From NCBI RefSeq assembly GCF_001735715.1, contig NZ_CP017259.1, positions 1,952,455-2,016,454 of the forward strand: a stretch of DNA of 64,000 nucleotides, in the 5' to 3' direction. The stretch is from Formosa sp. Hel3_A1_48. Lineage in GTDB: Bacteria; Bacteroidota; Bacteroidia; Flavobacteriales; Flavobacteriaceae. Every line of letters begins with the position of its first letter. Position 1 is the stretch's first letter. The notes below the pieces were generated by a model that was given only the letters and a program-made list of their open reading frames with translations, did no database searches and was not told the origin of the DNA. Of the stretch, positions 26,945 through 36,762 are shown piece after piece. The position numbers were made by a program, and so were the translations under genes.

Positions 26945-27154
26945 TTATTTGTTTTTATTTGTTTTAATGTGTTGTTTTTCAGCCTGTTGATTTTCAATAA
27001 TTACATCTAATGGTCTTTTTGTTTTTGCAAGAGTTAATATCCATTCTTTAACAACACAAACAATTTGCAAGACAGCAAACAAACAGAACAGAGCGTCGAA
27101 ACGGAAGTCTGTTTTAAGGATACTTTTATCGTACGAAAAGGTGTGATATATAGG
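26945..27154 (-). pseudogene. Open frame without an ATG, possible gene or repeat remnant
   Basis: A 69-codon frame with a cysteine- and phenylalanine-rich hydrophobic core (RFDALFCLFAVLQIVCVVKEW) ends at a TAA at 26945. It is bounded upstream by a stop at 27155-27157, has no ATG, and resembles fragments I have seen repeatedly in flavobacterial intergenic DNA. It sits in a 590-base stretch (26723-27312) that otherwise holds the right inverted repeat, a perfect 6-base hairpin tgttac/gtaaca at 27162-27177, a run of AT repeats and the fabG promoter. It could be a decayed mobile element. Confidence 0.3.
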
Positions 27155-27255
27155 TTATCCCTGTTACAAGCGTAACATATTTGGGTTGGAGCGTACACAA
27201 ATATATATAAAATATTATATATAAATAAAGAAAATCTATTTTATTAGAAGTTAAA

Positions 27256-27285
27256 TTGAAAATTATAGAGGATTACCTATCTTTG
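27256..27285 (+). promoter_or_regulatory. Promoter of fabG
   Basis: TTG at 27256-27258, a 19-base spacer, and TATCTTTG at 27278-27285 match both halves of the Bacteroidetes consensus. The predicted start is about 20 bases before the fabG ATG. This is the best complete promoter in the window. Confidence 0.75.
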
Positions 27286-27312
27286 CCCATATAAAAAACC
27301 AACACAAAGTAC

Positions 27313-28059
27313 ATGAAATTATTAGAAGGAAAAACCGCAATTATCACAGGAGCTAGTAGAGGCATAGGGAAGGGTATTGCTACTGTTTTTGCACAACAAG
27401 GCGCTAATGTGGCGTTTACCTACAGTTCCTCTTCAGAGGCTGCTGAAGCTCTCGAGAAAGAGCTTTCAGGCTTAGGTGTGAAAGTGAAGGCATACAAAAG
27501 CAATGCTGCTGATTTTGAAGCCGCACAGCAACTCGCTACTGATGTTCTAAACGATTTTGGGCAAATTGATATTTTAGTCAACAATGCAGGCATCACTAAA
27601 GACAACCTCTTGATGCGTATGGGCGAAGAGGATTTTGATAAGGTCATTGAAGTGAACCTAAAATCGGTATTCAATATGACCAAGGCTGTACAACGTACTA
27701 TGCTGAAACAACGCAAAGGATCCATCATCAATATGAGTTCTGTTGTGGGGGTGAAAGGGAATGCTGGACAAACCAACTATGCAGCTTCTAAAGCTGGAAT
27801 TATAGGATTTTCTAAATCTGTTGCACTAGAATTGGGCTCACGAAACATCCGCAGCAATGTAATCGCACCAGGATTCATTGAAACTGAAATGACCGCCAAG
27901 CTCGACGAAGCTACCGTAGCGCAATGGCGCGCAGGGATTCCACTAAAACGTGGAGGATCACCAGATGATATTGCCAATGCATGTGTCTTTTTGGCAAGTG
28001 ATCTGTCTGCCTATATTACTGGACAAACGCTAAATGTTGACGGCGGTATGCTCACATAA
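27313..28059 (+). CDS. fabG: 3-oxoacyl-[acyl-carrier-protein] reductase
   Basis: FabG reduces 3-oxoacyl-ACP with NADPH in fatty acid elongation. The product has 248 residues. TGASRGIG is at 12-19, NNAG at 90-93, and the triad S143, Y156 and K160 keeps the FabG spacing. The C-terminal ITGQTLNVDGGM is typical. It has its own promoter and is followed after 15 bases by a membrane protein gene. Confidence 0.93.
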   Translation: MKLLEGKTAIITGASRGIGKGIATVFAQQGANVAFTYSSSSEAAEALEKELSGLGVKVKAYKSNAADFEAAQQLATDVLNDFGQIDILVNNAGITKDNLLMRMGEEDFDKVIEVNLKSVFNMTKAVQRTMLKQRKGSIINMSSVVGVKGNAGQTNYAASKAGIIGFSKSVALELGSRNIRSNVIAPGFIETEMTAKLDEATVAQWRAGIPLKRGGSPDDIANACVFLASDLSAYITGQTLNVDGGMLT

Positions 28060-28074
28060 AATCCTGCAGTTGCT

Positions 28075-30102
28075 ATGACATCATCATTGGTTCTATATGG
28101 CGTCTTTGCAATCGCTTTAGCTACTTTTTTAGCACTTATCAATTACAAACCATGGGCCACCAAAAGGGTGTTTTGGGGACTTACAGCGCTTAGAGCCCTA
28201 ACCTTTAGTGTTCTTTTTTTGTTGCTGCTTAATCTACAATACACCAAAAATACAATAGAACTCATCAAACCGAAACTTTCTGTTTTGGTAGATAACTCAG
28301 AGTCTATAAAGTTTATAAACAAAGACAGTACTGCATTAGAGCTTTTAGAGCAATTAAAAACGAACGCTGAATTGGCAAAAAAATTTGACCTTCAGTATTT
28401 TTATTTTGATACTGATTTGAAATTTTCAGACGAATTAGTCTTTGATGCACCACAAACAAATATCGGAAAGGCTATTTCTGAGGTTCATGAACTGTATAAA
28501 GATGAAATAGCTCCTATTTTATTGATTTCTGATGGTCAGCAAACTGTTGGCACATCTTATGAGTATATGGCCAATCAGTTTGAACAAAAAATATACCCAT
28601 TGGTATTGGGGGACACCGCACGTTATACGGATTTGCGTATCAAACAAATAAATGTAAATGCCTATGCCTTTTTAGACAACACATTTCCTGCTGAAATTTT
28701 CGTTCAATACAATGGTACTACCGACACCACTTCTGTCTTAGAAGTGTTTTCTGGCGCAAAACTCGTATATCGTGAAAAAATAAATCTATCATCAGAGAAT
28801 AACACACTCATAGTAAGTCCTAAACTCAAAGCAACTCAAGTAGGTATACAACGGTATTCTGCACGGTTACGCCCACTAAGCGATGAGCTAATAATTAGCA
28901 ATAACCGCAAACCTTTTGCGCTTGAAGTTATTGATCAAAAACTTAATATTGCTTTGGTTTCCAGCCAAAGCCATCCTGATTTAAGAGTGTTCAAATCGAT
29001 GGTTTCCAATCAAAAAAATTACAGCATTCAAAGACTCACTCCAGAAGAATTCTTGAAAAGTTCTAAAGACTTCGCTTTTGTTGTGCTTTATCAACCCAAT
29101 CCTAGTTTTGCGGATGCTTACAACTTTGTAAAAGAGAACAACATCAATACCTTTACTGTAGCTGGACCAGAAACAGACTGGGCTTTCTTAAATAGAATAC
29201 AACAGCATTACGCGCAAGAAATTAATCAATACAAAGAGGCTTATCAAGCCGTGTTTAACACAAACTTTGATGCATTTGCACTCGATCCGTTAGATTTTGA
29301 AGATTTCCCTCCTCTTCAATCTGACTTTGGTTCAGTAGCAATCCGTATGCCACATCAAGTCCTATTGTACAAATCCGTTGGAGGATTAGAAACAAAAAAC
29401 CCACTGCTGTTTACATACCAGGCCGAAAATACACGTCATGCAGTTGTGTTAGGGTCGGACTTATGGAAGTGGCGCTTGAAAGCCTATCAGTTATACAACA
29501 AATTTGATGATTTTGATGCGTTTTTCAATGTTGTTTTTCAATATTTAAGCACCCAAAAAAAAGCAGATCGTTTACGGGTGACCTACGAAGCTGTTTTCGA
29601 TGGAACAGAGCCTATTGCGGTTTATGCACAGCTATACGACGAAAATTTTCAATTTAATCCTAATGCCCAACTAGAAATTGAAATTAGTAATCCACAGCTC
29701 GATCGTCCAATTACGTTTTCATTTGTGCAAAGCGAAAGTGTGTACAAAGCTGAGCTTAGTAGCCTTAATTCTGGTACTTATCAATACCAAGTCCGAACCA
29801 AAGACCGAAAATTTGTTAGCTCAGGACAATTCGAAATCTTGGCTTATAATATTGAAACACAATTTTTGAATGCCAATTATAAGGCAATGAATCAATTGGC
29901 TAATACCACAGGTGGGCAATTGTTTTTAGAAAATCAATACAGTGGGTTGCTCAATGAATTACTCAAGAATTCAAACTATAAAACCATACAAAAAATAAGT
30001 AAAAAAACAGTACCTTTGGTGGACTATAAATGGTTACTGTTGTTGCTTGTTTTAAGTTTAGCTACAGAATGGTTTATAAGAAAGTATAACGGATACGTAT
30101 AA
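28075..30102 (+). CDS. Membrane protein with a vWA-like domain
   Basis: The 675-residue product has two N-terminal transmembrane segments (about 4-22 and 38-55) and one at the C-terminus (about 653-667). The large part between is probably periplasmic or cytoplasmic beta-rich. A MIDAS-like motif DxSxS (D73-N-S75-E-S77) in LSVLVDNSESI suggests a von Willebrand factor A fold, and LLISDGQQT further on fits this. Comparable Bacteroidetes proteins are annotated as conserved hypothetical or glutamine amidotransferase-like. The cellular role is unknown. It is placed between fabG and an SPFH gene. Confidence 0.72.
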   Translation: MTSSLVLYGVFAIALATFLALINYKPWATKRVFWGLTALRALTFSVLFLLLLNLQYTKNTIELIKPKLSVLVDNSESIKFINKDSTALELLEQLKTNAELAKKFDLQYFYFDTDLKFSDELVFDAPQTNIGKAISEVHELYKDEIAPILLISDGQQTVGTSYEYMANQFEQKIYPLVLGDTARYTDLRIKQINVNAYAFLDNTFPAEIFVQYNGTTDTTSVLEVFSGAKLVYREKINLSSENNTLIVSPKLKATQVGIQRYSARLRPLSDELIISNNRKPFALEVIDQKLNIALVSSQSHPDLRVFKSMVSNQKNYSIQRLTPEEFLKSSKDFAFVVLYQPNPSFADAYNFVKENNINTFTVAGPETDWAFLNRIQQHYAQEINQYKEAYQAVFNTNFDAFALDPLDFEDFPPLQSDFGSVAIRMPHQVLLYKSVGGLETKNPLLFTYQAENTRHAVVLGSDLWKWRLKAYQLYNKFDDFDAFFNVVFQYLSTQKKADRLRVTYEAVFDGTEPIAVYAQLYDENFQFNPNAQLEIEISNPQLDRPITFSFVQSESVYKAELSSLNSGTYQYQVRTKDRKFVSSGQFEILAYNIETQFLNANYKAMNQLANTTGGQLFLENQYSGLLNELLKNSNYKTIQKISKKTVPLVDYKWLLLLLVLSLATEWFIRKYNGYV

Positions 30103-30120
30103 TTATTTAAATCTATTAAA

Positions 30121-30933
30121 ATGCAAAAATTACCCAAAATTGGTCTTCCAATAATTTTCACAATCGCTGTTGTTTTGATCTTAATTTCAAAATCTGCAGT
30201 CACCATCGGCCCTGGAGAAGGCGGAGTATTATTTGAACGCTTTGGTGATGGTATCAATACTGATAAAACTTACGGAGAAGGTTTTCATGTCGTTGCGCCA
30301 TGGAACTCCATGCTGATATTCAAGGTGCGTCAACAATCAATTTCAGATGAAATGAACGTTCTTTCAGTAAATGGACTTGAAGTACGCGTCAATGGAACCA
30401 TATGGTACGAACCAGAATACGAAAACTTAGGGAAATTGATCAAAACTAAAGGACAAGATTACGTTCTTGAACTGCTAAACCCTGCTGTCAATGCTGCAGC
30501 ACGAAGTGTAGTTGGTCGTTATACTCCAGAACAGTTGTATTCAAGCAAGCGGGATGTGATAGAGCAAGAAATTTTGGATGAGGTAGTTAACCTCACACAA
30601 GGACAATTCCTAAACGTGAAGCGCGTTTTGGTAGAGGATGTAAAGCTGCCAGAAACAATCAAAAATGCAATTGAAGGCAAACTAAAACAAGAGCAACAAT
30701 CCTTAGAATATGAGTTTAGATTGGTTACTGCCGATAAAGAGGCTCAAAAGCAACGTATTGAAGCACAGGGTAAAGCTGATGCTAACCGAATTCTTAGTGC
30801 TTCTTTGAATGATAAAATCCTTCAAGACAAAGGAATAGAAGCCACTGTAAAACTTGCTGAGTCACCGAACAGTAAAGTAATAGTGATTGGCTCTGGAGAT
30901 TCTGGAATGCCAATAATTTTAGGTAACCAATAA
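30121..30933 (+). CDS. SPFH/band 7 (prohibitin-like) membrane protein
   Basis: The 270-residue protein has an N-terminal membrane anchor (about 7-25) followed by the band 7 start VTIGPGEGGVLFERFGDGI. The body is a prohibitin-type fold with the segment NAAARSVVGRYTPEQLYSSK, and a coiled-coil rich in E, K and Q follows (LKQEQQSLEYEFRLVTADKE). Such proteins form large membrane assemblies that organise proteases or lipid domains. It may share a transcript with the vWA-like gene 18 bases upstream. Confidence 0.88.
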   Translation: MQKLPKIGLPIIFTIAVVLILISKSAVTIGPGEGGVLFERFGDGINTDKTYGEGFHVVAPWNSMLIFKVRQQSISDEMNVLSVNGLEVRVNGTIWYEPEYENLGKLIKTKGQDYVLELLNPAVNAAARSVVGRYTPEQLYSSKRDVIEQEILDEVVNLTQGQFLNVKRVLVEDVKLPETIKNAIEGKLKQEQQSLEYEFRLVTADKEAQKQRIEAQGKADANRILSASLNDKILQDKGIEATVKLAESPNSKVIVIGSGDSGMPIILGNQ

Positions 30934-30999
30934 TTTTTTCAAAAAAAGCTAGGAAATAAAAAAATATTTTCTGAATATTTGTCAAATATTACTTTAATT

Positions 31000-31071
31000 A
31001 TGAAAAATATCAATTTAATACATCACCATGTACATACTGGCCCCCAGGCGAGTTGTTTGTGTATGGATTAA
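31000..31071 (+). CDS. hisL: Histidine operon leader peptide
   Basis: A 23-codon frame starts with ATG at 31000 and ends with TAA at 31069-31071. Codons 8-12 read His-His-His-Val-His (31021-31035), so four of five codons in the run are histidine. It stands 71 bases before hisG and directly ahead of a strong terminator. By analogy with enterobacterial his leaders, ribosome stalling at these codons when charged His-tRNA is scarce would favour antitermination. It was too short for ordinary gene calling. Confidence 0.85.
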   Translation: MKNINLIHHHVHTGPQASCLCMD

Positions 31072-31103
31072 ATTTAATTTATAATACAACATTAACCCGC
31101 TTG
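31037..31103 (+). promoter_or_regulatory. Attenuator region with antiterminator pairing
   Basis: Segment caggcgagtt (31045-31054) can pair with aacccgcttg (31094-31103) in 9 of 10 positions (one A-C mismatch, one G-U). This is the 5' arm of the terminator. The alternative upstream hairpin is ctgg (31037-31040) with ccag (31044-31047). Together they give the 1:2, 2:3, 3:4 arrangement of classical amino acid attenuators. Energies were not computed. Confidence 0.7.
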
Positions 31104-31125
31104 AAACGTCAAGCGGGTTTTTTTT
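31094..31125 (+). terminator. Attenuator terminator before hisG
   Basis: Perfect 10-base stem aacccgcttg / caagcgggtt (31094-31103 with 31110-31119), 6-base loop, and an uninterrupted T run 31118-31125. It lies between the leader peptide stop and the hisG ATG at 31143. Confidence 0.9.
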
Positions 31126-31142
31126 ATTTAAAATTTTTAACA

Positions 31143-32000
31143 ATGAAAACATTAAAAATTGCCGTTCAAAAATCAGGAAGACTAAAGGATGATTCCTTGA
31201 AGTTATTAAAGGACATAGGCATATCTATTGACAACGGAAAAGAACAACTTAAAGCTAGGGCGACAAATTTCCCCATAGAGGTGTTTTATTTACGCAATGG
31301 AGATATCCCTCAATATTTAGCCGATGGTGTTGTCGATGTGGCGATTATTGGAAGCAATGTTTTAGCTGAAAAAGGAAACTCAATAAAATCGGAACTGGCG
31401 CTTGGATTCTCGCGTTGCCGTGTTTCTGTTGCTGTTCCTAAAACAACTCCTTATTCTTCGATAAAAGATTTAAATGGTAAAAAAATAGCCACCTCTTATC
31501 CCAATACAGTCCAGGCGTTTTTAGACGAACAAGGCGTTCAAGCCGATATCCATATCATCAACGGCTCTGTTGAAATTGCACCAAACATTGGTCTTGCCGA
31601 CGCTATTGTAGATATTGTTTCTACTGGTGGAACACTCTTTAAAAACAATTTGGTCGAAAAAGAAGTTATCCTCGAATCAGAGGCGGTTTTGGCTGTGTCG
31701 CCAAAGATCCAAAGTAAACAAATTCAAATTTTAGAACGAATAAAATTCAGAGTGGCTTCTGTGCTTAAGGGGCGAACCTCAAAATATGTACTACTGAATG
31801 CCCCTAATGAAAAACTCGAACAAATTATTTCAATTTTACCAGGCATGAAAAGTCCAACTGTCCTGCCTTTAGCAAAATCGGGTTGGAGTTCTGTACATAG
31901 TGTGATCGATCAACATCAATTTTGGGACATTATTGACGATTTAAAAGTCAATGGTGCAGAAGGTATACTTATATGTCCAATCGAAAAAATGGTACTCTAA
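31143..32000 (+). CDS. hisG: ATP phosphoribosyltransferase, long form
   Basis: HisG makes phosphoribosyl-ATP from ATP and PRPP, the first committed step of histidine synthesis. The product has 285 residues, so it is the long homohexameric form with a C-terminal ACT-like regulatory domain, not the short form needing HisZ. The start MKTLKIAVQKSGRL is the ATG after the attenuator; the longer upstream frame crosses the terminator and is excluded. The PRPP loop is VDIVSTGGTL near residues 157-166. It overlaps hisD by one base. Confidence 0.95.
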   Translation: MKTLKIAVQKSGRLKDDSLKLLKDIGISIDNGKEQLKARATNFPIEVFYLRNGDIPQYLADGVVDVAIIGSNVLAEKGNSIKSELALGFSRCRVSVAVPKTTPYSSIKDLNGKKIATSYPNTVQAFLDEQGVQADIHIINGSVEIAPNIGLADAIVDIVSTGGTLFKNNLVEKEVILESEAVLAVSPKIQSKQIQILERIKFRVASVLKGRTSKYVLLNAPNEKLEQIISILPGMKSPTVLPLAKSGWSSVHSVIDQHQFWDIIDDLKVNGAEGILICPIEKMVL

Positions 32001-33292
32001 TGGAAATCATAAAGAATCCTAACCCAGCGCAATGGGGCCAGATTTTGAAGCGCCCCACACAGTCTCTAGAAGCCCTAAACAATACTGTTGATGAAGTATT
32101 TGCACAAGTACGAGAAAATGGTGATGAAGCCCTAAAATCATACACAAAGGCATTTGACGGTGTTAATGTAGCGGATCTTGCAGTGTCTGAAGAAGAATTT
32201 AAAGCTGCTGAAGATAATCTATCAGCTGCGCTTAAAAAAGCTATTCTACAAGCAAAATCTAACATAGAAAAATTCCACACAGCACAGCAAACACCAAAGG
32301 TTTCTGTTGAAACACAACCCGGAGTGCGCTGTTGGCAAGAAAAAAGGGCTATTGAAGCTGTAGGGCTTTATATTCCTGGGGGTAGCGCTCCATTGTTCTC
32401 CACAGTTTTGATGTTAGCGATTCCTGCAAAAATAGCAGGTTGTACTTCCGTAATTTTATGTACGCCACCAAATGAAAAAGGATCGATTGCCAGTGAAATT
32501 ATTTATACAGCTGCTCTTTGTGGGGTGAAAAGCATCTATAAAGTGGGCGGTATTCAAGCAATAGCGGCAATGACTTTTGGAACCCAGAGCATCAGTCGTG
32601 TTTCAAAAATATTTGGCCCCGGAAATCAGTATGTAACTGCTGCTAAACAAGCGGCTACAAAGTTTGGTGTTGCTATTGATATGCCTGCTGGTCCTAGCGA
32701 GTTGTTGGTGATGGCAGATGCTTCTGCTAATCCCGATTTTGTAGCCTCAGATTTATTGAGTCAAGCCGAACATGGAGCAGACAGCCAAGTGGTATTGGTC
32801 TCAACCAACGAAACCCTTCTTAAAAATGTTTCAAAAGCAGTGGTTTTACAAACCAAAAGTTTGAACCGGAAAGCGATCATCGAACAAGCCTTAAAAAACA
32901 TGAAGTTGATTGGCGTTTCTGACGATAGCACAGCCGTAGATTTAATAAACTTTTATGGTCCAGAGCACTATATTATTGCTACCTCAAATAATTCATATTT
33001 TGTAGATAATGTTCTAAATGCAGGATCTGTATTTATTGGCGATTATACCCCTGAAAGTGCGGGTGATTACGCATCAGGAACTAACCATACACTTCCTACA
33101 AACGGTTATGCTAAAGCGTATTCTGGTGTGAACCTAGATAGCTTTCTGAAAAGTATTACGTTTCAAGAAATTTCAAAAGAAGGGCTTAAAAACTTAGGAC
33201 CTACTATCGAATTAATGGCAGAAGCCGAAGGTCTTATGGCACATAAAAATGCGGTTACAATCCGTCTTAAAACACTAAGCAATGAATCTTAA
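32000..33292 (+). CDS. hisD: Histidinol dehydrogenase
   Basis: HisD oxidises histidinol to histidine in two NAD steps. The product has 430 residues from the ATG at 32000, which overlaps the hisG stop (TAATG). The upstream in-frame Met lies inside hisG. Conserved zinc- and substrate-binding blocks are seen in GPSELLVMAD, LSQAEHGADSQ, GPEHYII and GDYASGTNHTLPT. Its last 11 bases overlap hisC. Confidence 0.95.
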   Translation: MEIIKNPNPAQWGQILKRPTQSLEALNNTVDEVFAQVRENGDEALKSYTKAFDGVNVADLAVSEEEFKAAEDNLSAALKKAILQAKSNIEKFHTAQQTPKVSVETQPGVRCWQEKRAIEAVGLYIPGGSAPLFSTVLMLAIPAKIAGCTSVILCTPPNEKGSIASEIIYTAALCGVKSIYKVGGIQAIAAMTFGTQSISRVSKIFGPGNQYVTAAKQAATKFGVAIDMPAGPSELLVMADASANPDFVASDLLSQAEHGADSQVVLVSTNETLLKNVSKAVVLQTKSLNRKAIIEQALKNMKLIGVSDDSTAVDLINFYGPEHYIIATSNNSYFVDNVLNAGSVFIGDYTPESAGDYASGTNHTLPTNGYAKAYSGVNLDSFLKSITFQEISKEGLKNLGPTIELMAEAEGLMAHKNAVTIRLKTLSNES

Positions 33293-34316
33293 TAAACTGA
33301 TAAGACCAGCCGTTAAAGCTATGAAGTCATATTCATCAGCACGTGATGAGTTTGAAAGTCAGGACAAAGACCTGGTGTTTTTGGATGCTAATGAGAATCC
33401 TTTTCCCAATGGACTTAACCGATATCCAGACCCCCAACAAATGCAACTTAAAAATAAACTTGCAGCTTTAAAGGGGTTAAGGCCTTCTCAAATATTATGT
33501 GGAAATGGAAGTGACGAAGTTTTAGATTTGATATTCCGTGCATTCTGTGAACCTAATGAAGATGGAATAATTACGCTTACACCAACTTATGGTATGTACG
33601 CAGTCCTGGCTAACCTAAACGGCATACAACAGCAATGCGTATCTTTAACCGCCGATTTTCAAATTGATGTGCCAGCTGTTTTGAATGCAATCCGACCCAA
33701 CAGTAAACTTCTATTTATTTGTTCGCCAAACAATCCCTCTGGAAATGTAATGAGCAGAACAGCTATAAAAGAGATTTTAAAAGCATTTAAAGGCTTGGTA
33801 GTAATTGATGAAGCCTATATAGATTTTACGGACACTGAAAGTTGGTTGGAGGATTTATCGGAGCATCCAAATTTGGTGGTAACTCAGACTCTGTCTAAAG
33901 CATATGGCTTAGCAGGAATTCGTCTAGGGATTTGCTACGCAACGGAAGAGATTATTGCAGTATTAAATAAAATTAAGCCTCCTTACAACATCAACAGCTT
34001 AACTCAAAAAGCTGCTATATCAGCGATATCCCAACGAGAAAATACCAAACAACAACTAAAGACAATCCTTGATCAACGCACTAAATTGATTAGAGAATTT
34101 AAAAAAATAGCTTGGATTGAAAAGCTTTATCCCACTGATGCGAATTTTATTTTAATTCGTGTTGACAATGCGAACTTGAGGTATGAACAATTAAAAAACA
34201 AAGGAATTATTGTTCGTAACAGGACCCGTGAAGACGGTTGCACAAATTGCTTGCGCATCACAGTTGGGACAGCAGAAGAAAATAAAAGACTAATCAATAC
34301 ATTAAATACACTATAG
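33282..34316 (+). CDS. hisC: Histidinol-phosphate aminotransferase
   Basis: This PLP aminotransferase makes histidinol phosphate. The product has 344 residues. [17 protein letters not shown] near residue 35 and the PLP lysine K206 in [14 protein letters not shown] are standard. It starts inside the end of hisD and ends 1 base before hisB, so the operon is tightly packed. Confidence 0.95.
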   Translation: MNLNKLIRPAVKAMKSYSSARDEFESQDKDLVFLDANENPFPNGLNRYPDPQQMQLKNKLAALKGLRPSQILCGNGSDEVLDLIFRAFCEPNEDGIITLTPTYGMYAVLANLNGIQQQCVSLTADFQIDVPAVLNAIRPNSKLLFICSPNNPSGNVMSRTAIKEILKAFKGLVVIDEAYIDFTDTESWLEDLSEHPNLVVTQTLSKAYGLAGIRLGICYATEEIIAVLNKIKPPYNINSLTQKAAISAISQRENTKQQLKTILDQRTKLIREFKKIAWIEKLYPTDANFILIRVDNANLRYEQLKNKGIIVRNRTREDGCTNCLRITVGTAEENKRLINTLNTL

Positions 34317-34317
34317 C

Positions 34318-35451
34318 ATGAAAAATGTACTATTTATTGATCGTGACGGAACACTCATCAAAGAACCAGAGGACAACCAAATTGATGCCTTTGAAAAACT
34401 TGAATTTTACCCCGAAGTGTTCACTTACCTAAAAAAGATTGCAACTGAACTGGATTATGAATTGGTTTTGGTGACCAATCAAGATGGTTTGGGAACGGTA
34501 TCACATCCAGAAGAACACTTTTGGCCAGTACACAATTTTATGATTAAATGTTTTGAAAATGAAGGTATTGTCTTTGCCGATGAACACATCGATAGAACTT
34601 TTGCAGACGATAATGCACCAACACGAAAACCACGCACTGGTCTATTGACATCTTATTTTTCCGACGATTATGATTTAAAAAACTCATTTGTTATTGGTGA
34701 TCGTCTTACCGATGTTGAGTTAGCCAAAAACTTAGGTGCAAAAGGAATTTACATCAATGATCAGACATTTTTGGGGACGAATGAAGTCAGTAGCACAAAA
34801 GAGGCCCTGGCCCCTTATATTGGTCTTGAAACAAACACTTGGTCGGAAATTTATGAGTTCTTAAAGTTGTCCAACCGATCTGGGAATATCAGTCGAAAAA
34901 CTAATGAAACAGATATATCGATCGCATTAAATCTTGATGGAACAGGCAAAAGTAATATAGACACTGGCTTGGCATTCTTCGATCATATGCTGGATCAAAT
35001 TGCACGTCACGGTCAGATGGATTTAGACATCAAAGTTAGTGGCGATTTAGAAGTTGACGAACACCACACTATTGAAGATACTGCTATAGCTTTAGGAACA
35101 TTATTTAATAAAACATTAGGAAATAAGCTAGGAATAGAACGTTATGGTTTTTGTTTGCCCATGGACGATTGTTTAGCGCAAGTGGCTATTGATTTCGGAG
35201 GGCGTAACTGGTTAGTTTGGGAGGCAGAATTTAAAAGAGAATACATTGGTAAAATGCCAACAGAAATGTTTATGCACTTTTTCAAATCTTTTACTGATGG
35301 TGCAAAATGCAATCTCAACATACAAGCAAATGGTACAAACGAACACCACAAAATTGAGGCTATTTTTAAAGCCTTTGCAAAATCTATAAAAATGGCTGTA
35401 AAGCGCGATGTGCATAAAATGATTCTTCCATCAACAAAAGGGATGCTGTAA
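34318..35451 (+). CDS. hisB: Bifunctional histidinol-phosphatase / imidazoleglycerol-phosphate dehydratase
   Basis: A fusion of an N-terminal HAD phosphatase (D8 and D10 in [10 protein letters not shown]) and a C-terminal IGP dehydratase. The dehydratase part has [16 protein letters not shown] and the metal-binding motif [14 protein letters not shown], and near its end [15 protein letters not shown]. The product has 377 residues, as in E. coli HisB. The fusion form is known in gamma-proteobacteria and Bacteroidetes. It overlaps hisH by one base. Confidence 0.95.
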   Translation: MKNVLFIDRDGTLIKEPEDNQIDAFEKLEFYPEVFTYLKKIATELDYELVLVTNQDGLGTVSHPEEHFWPVHNFMIKCFENEGIVFADEHIDRTFADDNAPTRKPRTGLLTSYFSDDYDLKNSFVIGDRLTDVELAKNLGAKGIYINDQTFLGTNEVSSTKEALAPYIGLETNTWSEIYEFLKLSNRSGNISRKTNETDISIALNLDGTGKSNIDTGLAFFDHMLDQIARHGQMDLDIKVSGDLEVDEHHTIEDTAIALGTLFNKTLGNKLGIERYGFCLPMDDCLAQVAIDFGGRNWLVWEAEFKREYIGKMPTEMFMHFFKSFTDGAKCNLNIQANGTNEHHKIEAIFKAFAKSIKMAVKRDVHKMILPSTKGML

Positions 35452-36032
35452 TGAAAGTAACAATTCTAGATTACGGCGCTGGAAATATTCAAAGTGTACA
35501 ATTTGCCTTGGCACGTCTAGGTATTGATGCTTTGCTTTCAAATGATAAAGAACTTATTTTAACTTCAGATAAAATTATTTTTCCCGGCGTTGGTCACGCC
35601 ACTCAAGCAATGAAACAACTAAACGCAGCAGGATTGACAGATCTTATTCCGGAGCTTAAACAAGATGTCTTGGGGATTTGCTTGGGGATGCAGTTGTTGT
35701 GTAAACACAGCGAAGAAGGGGATACAATGGGCTTAGGAGTTTTTGATGCTGAAATCAAACGCTTTAGCAATTCTGTTAAAGTCCCACACATGGGATGGAA
35801 TACTATCGATAACCTTAAATCAGATTTATTCAAAGGGATTAATACCGGGGCTTATATGTATTCGGTTCATAGTTATTATGCACCTCTAACAAAGCAAAGT
35901 ATAGCCAAAACGTCTTACGAACTGCCTTTTTCAGCAGCTTTACACCATAAAAACTTTTATGGGGTACAATTTCATCCAGAAAAAAGTAGCGTCGACGGAA
36001 CTCAAGTGCTCACAAATTTTTTAAATCTTTAA
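35451..36032 (+). CDS. hisH: Imidazole glycerol phosphate synthase, glutamine amidotransferase subunit
   Basis: HisH supplies ammonia from glutamine to HisF. The product has 193 residues and a class I amidotransferase fold. The nucleophile is C77 in [10 protein letters not shown], with H175 and E177 in QFHPEKS. The ATG overlaps the hisB stop (TAATG). Confidence 0.95.
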   Translation: MKVTILDYGAGNIQSVQFALARLGIDALLSNDKELILTSDKIIFPGVGHATQAMKQLNAAGLTDLIPELKQDVLGICLGMQLLCKHSEEGDTMGLGVFDAEIKRFSNSVKVPHMGWNTIDNLKSDLFKGINTGAYMYSVHSYYAPLTKQSIAKTSYELPFSAALHHKNFYGVQFHPEKSSVDGTQVLTNFLNL

Positions 36033-36036
36033 TGCT

Positions 36037-36753
36037 ATGAAAATTATTCCAGCAATTGATCTTATAGACGGGCAATGCGTGCGGCTCACTAAGGGCGATT
36101 ATGCCACAAAAAAAGTATATAATTCGAACCCTGTTGAGGTTGCCAAACAATTTGAAGGTTCAGGGATTAAGTATTTACACCTAGTAGATTTAGATGGGGC
36201 AAAGGCACAACATATTGTAAATTATAAAGTGCTGGAAGAAATAAGTCATAAAACACAATTACATATTGATTTTGGTGGAGGATTAAAAACAGATGAGGAT
36301 TTGCGGATTGCTTTTGAATCAGGTGCTGATCAGGTTACTGGTGGGAGTATAGCGGTGAAAGATCCGCCTAAATTTGAAAATTGGCTTTCAAAATATGGTG
36401 CCGAGCGCATTATTTTAGGTGCCGACTGTATACGGCGAAAAATAGCGGTTCACGGATGGCAAGAGGAAAGTGACATGGAAGTTGTTTCGTTTATTGATGC
36501 CTATGTTCAAAAAGGGGTTCGTAATGTTGTCTGTACCGATATCTCAAAAGACGGAATGCTGCAAGGGCCATCTTTTGAACTCTATACAGAAATTTTAAAC
36601 AAAACCCCCCTGATTAACCTTATTGCATCTGGAGGTGTTTCAAGATACGAAGAACTGCCTAAATTGGCTGATTTAGGGTGTTCAGCTGTTATCATTGGTA
36701 AAGCAATTTACGAAGGTAAAATTACGTTAAAACAACTCGAATCATTTCAATAA
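36037..36753 (+). CDS. hisA: ProFAR isomerase (HisA)
   Basis: HisA catalyses the Amadori rearrangement of ProFAR to PRFAR. The 238-residue TIM barrel has the first catalytic aspartate at D8 in [14 protein letters not shown]. The second is expected in the block [13 protein letters not shown]. Phosphate-binding half-barrel motifs [10 protein letters not shown] and [13 protein letters not shown] are present. The gene begins 4 bases after hisH. Confidence 0.95.
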   Translation: MKIIPAIDLIDGQCVRLTKGDYATKKVYNSNPVEVAKQFEGSGIKYLHLVDLDGAKAQHIVNYKVLEEISHKTQLHIDFGGGLKTDEDLRIAFESGADQVTGGSIAVKDPPKFENWLSKYGAERIILGADCIRRKIAVHGWQEESDMEVVSFIDAYVQKGVRNVVCTDISKDGMLQGPSFELYTEILNKTPLINLIASGGVSRYEELPKLADLGCSAVIIGKAIYEGKITLKQLESFQ

Positions 36754-36762
36754 AAAAATAAA

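Noticed and set aside
27151..27168. Similarity to a homing endonuclease site (ttatccctgtta)
   Set aside because: Only a short match, with no endonuclease gene nearby; it is more simply part of the inverted repeat.
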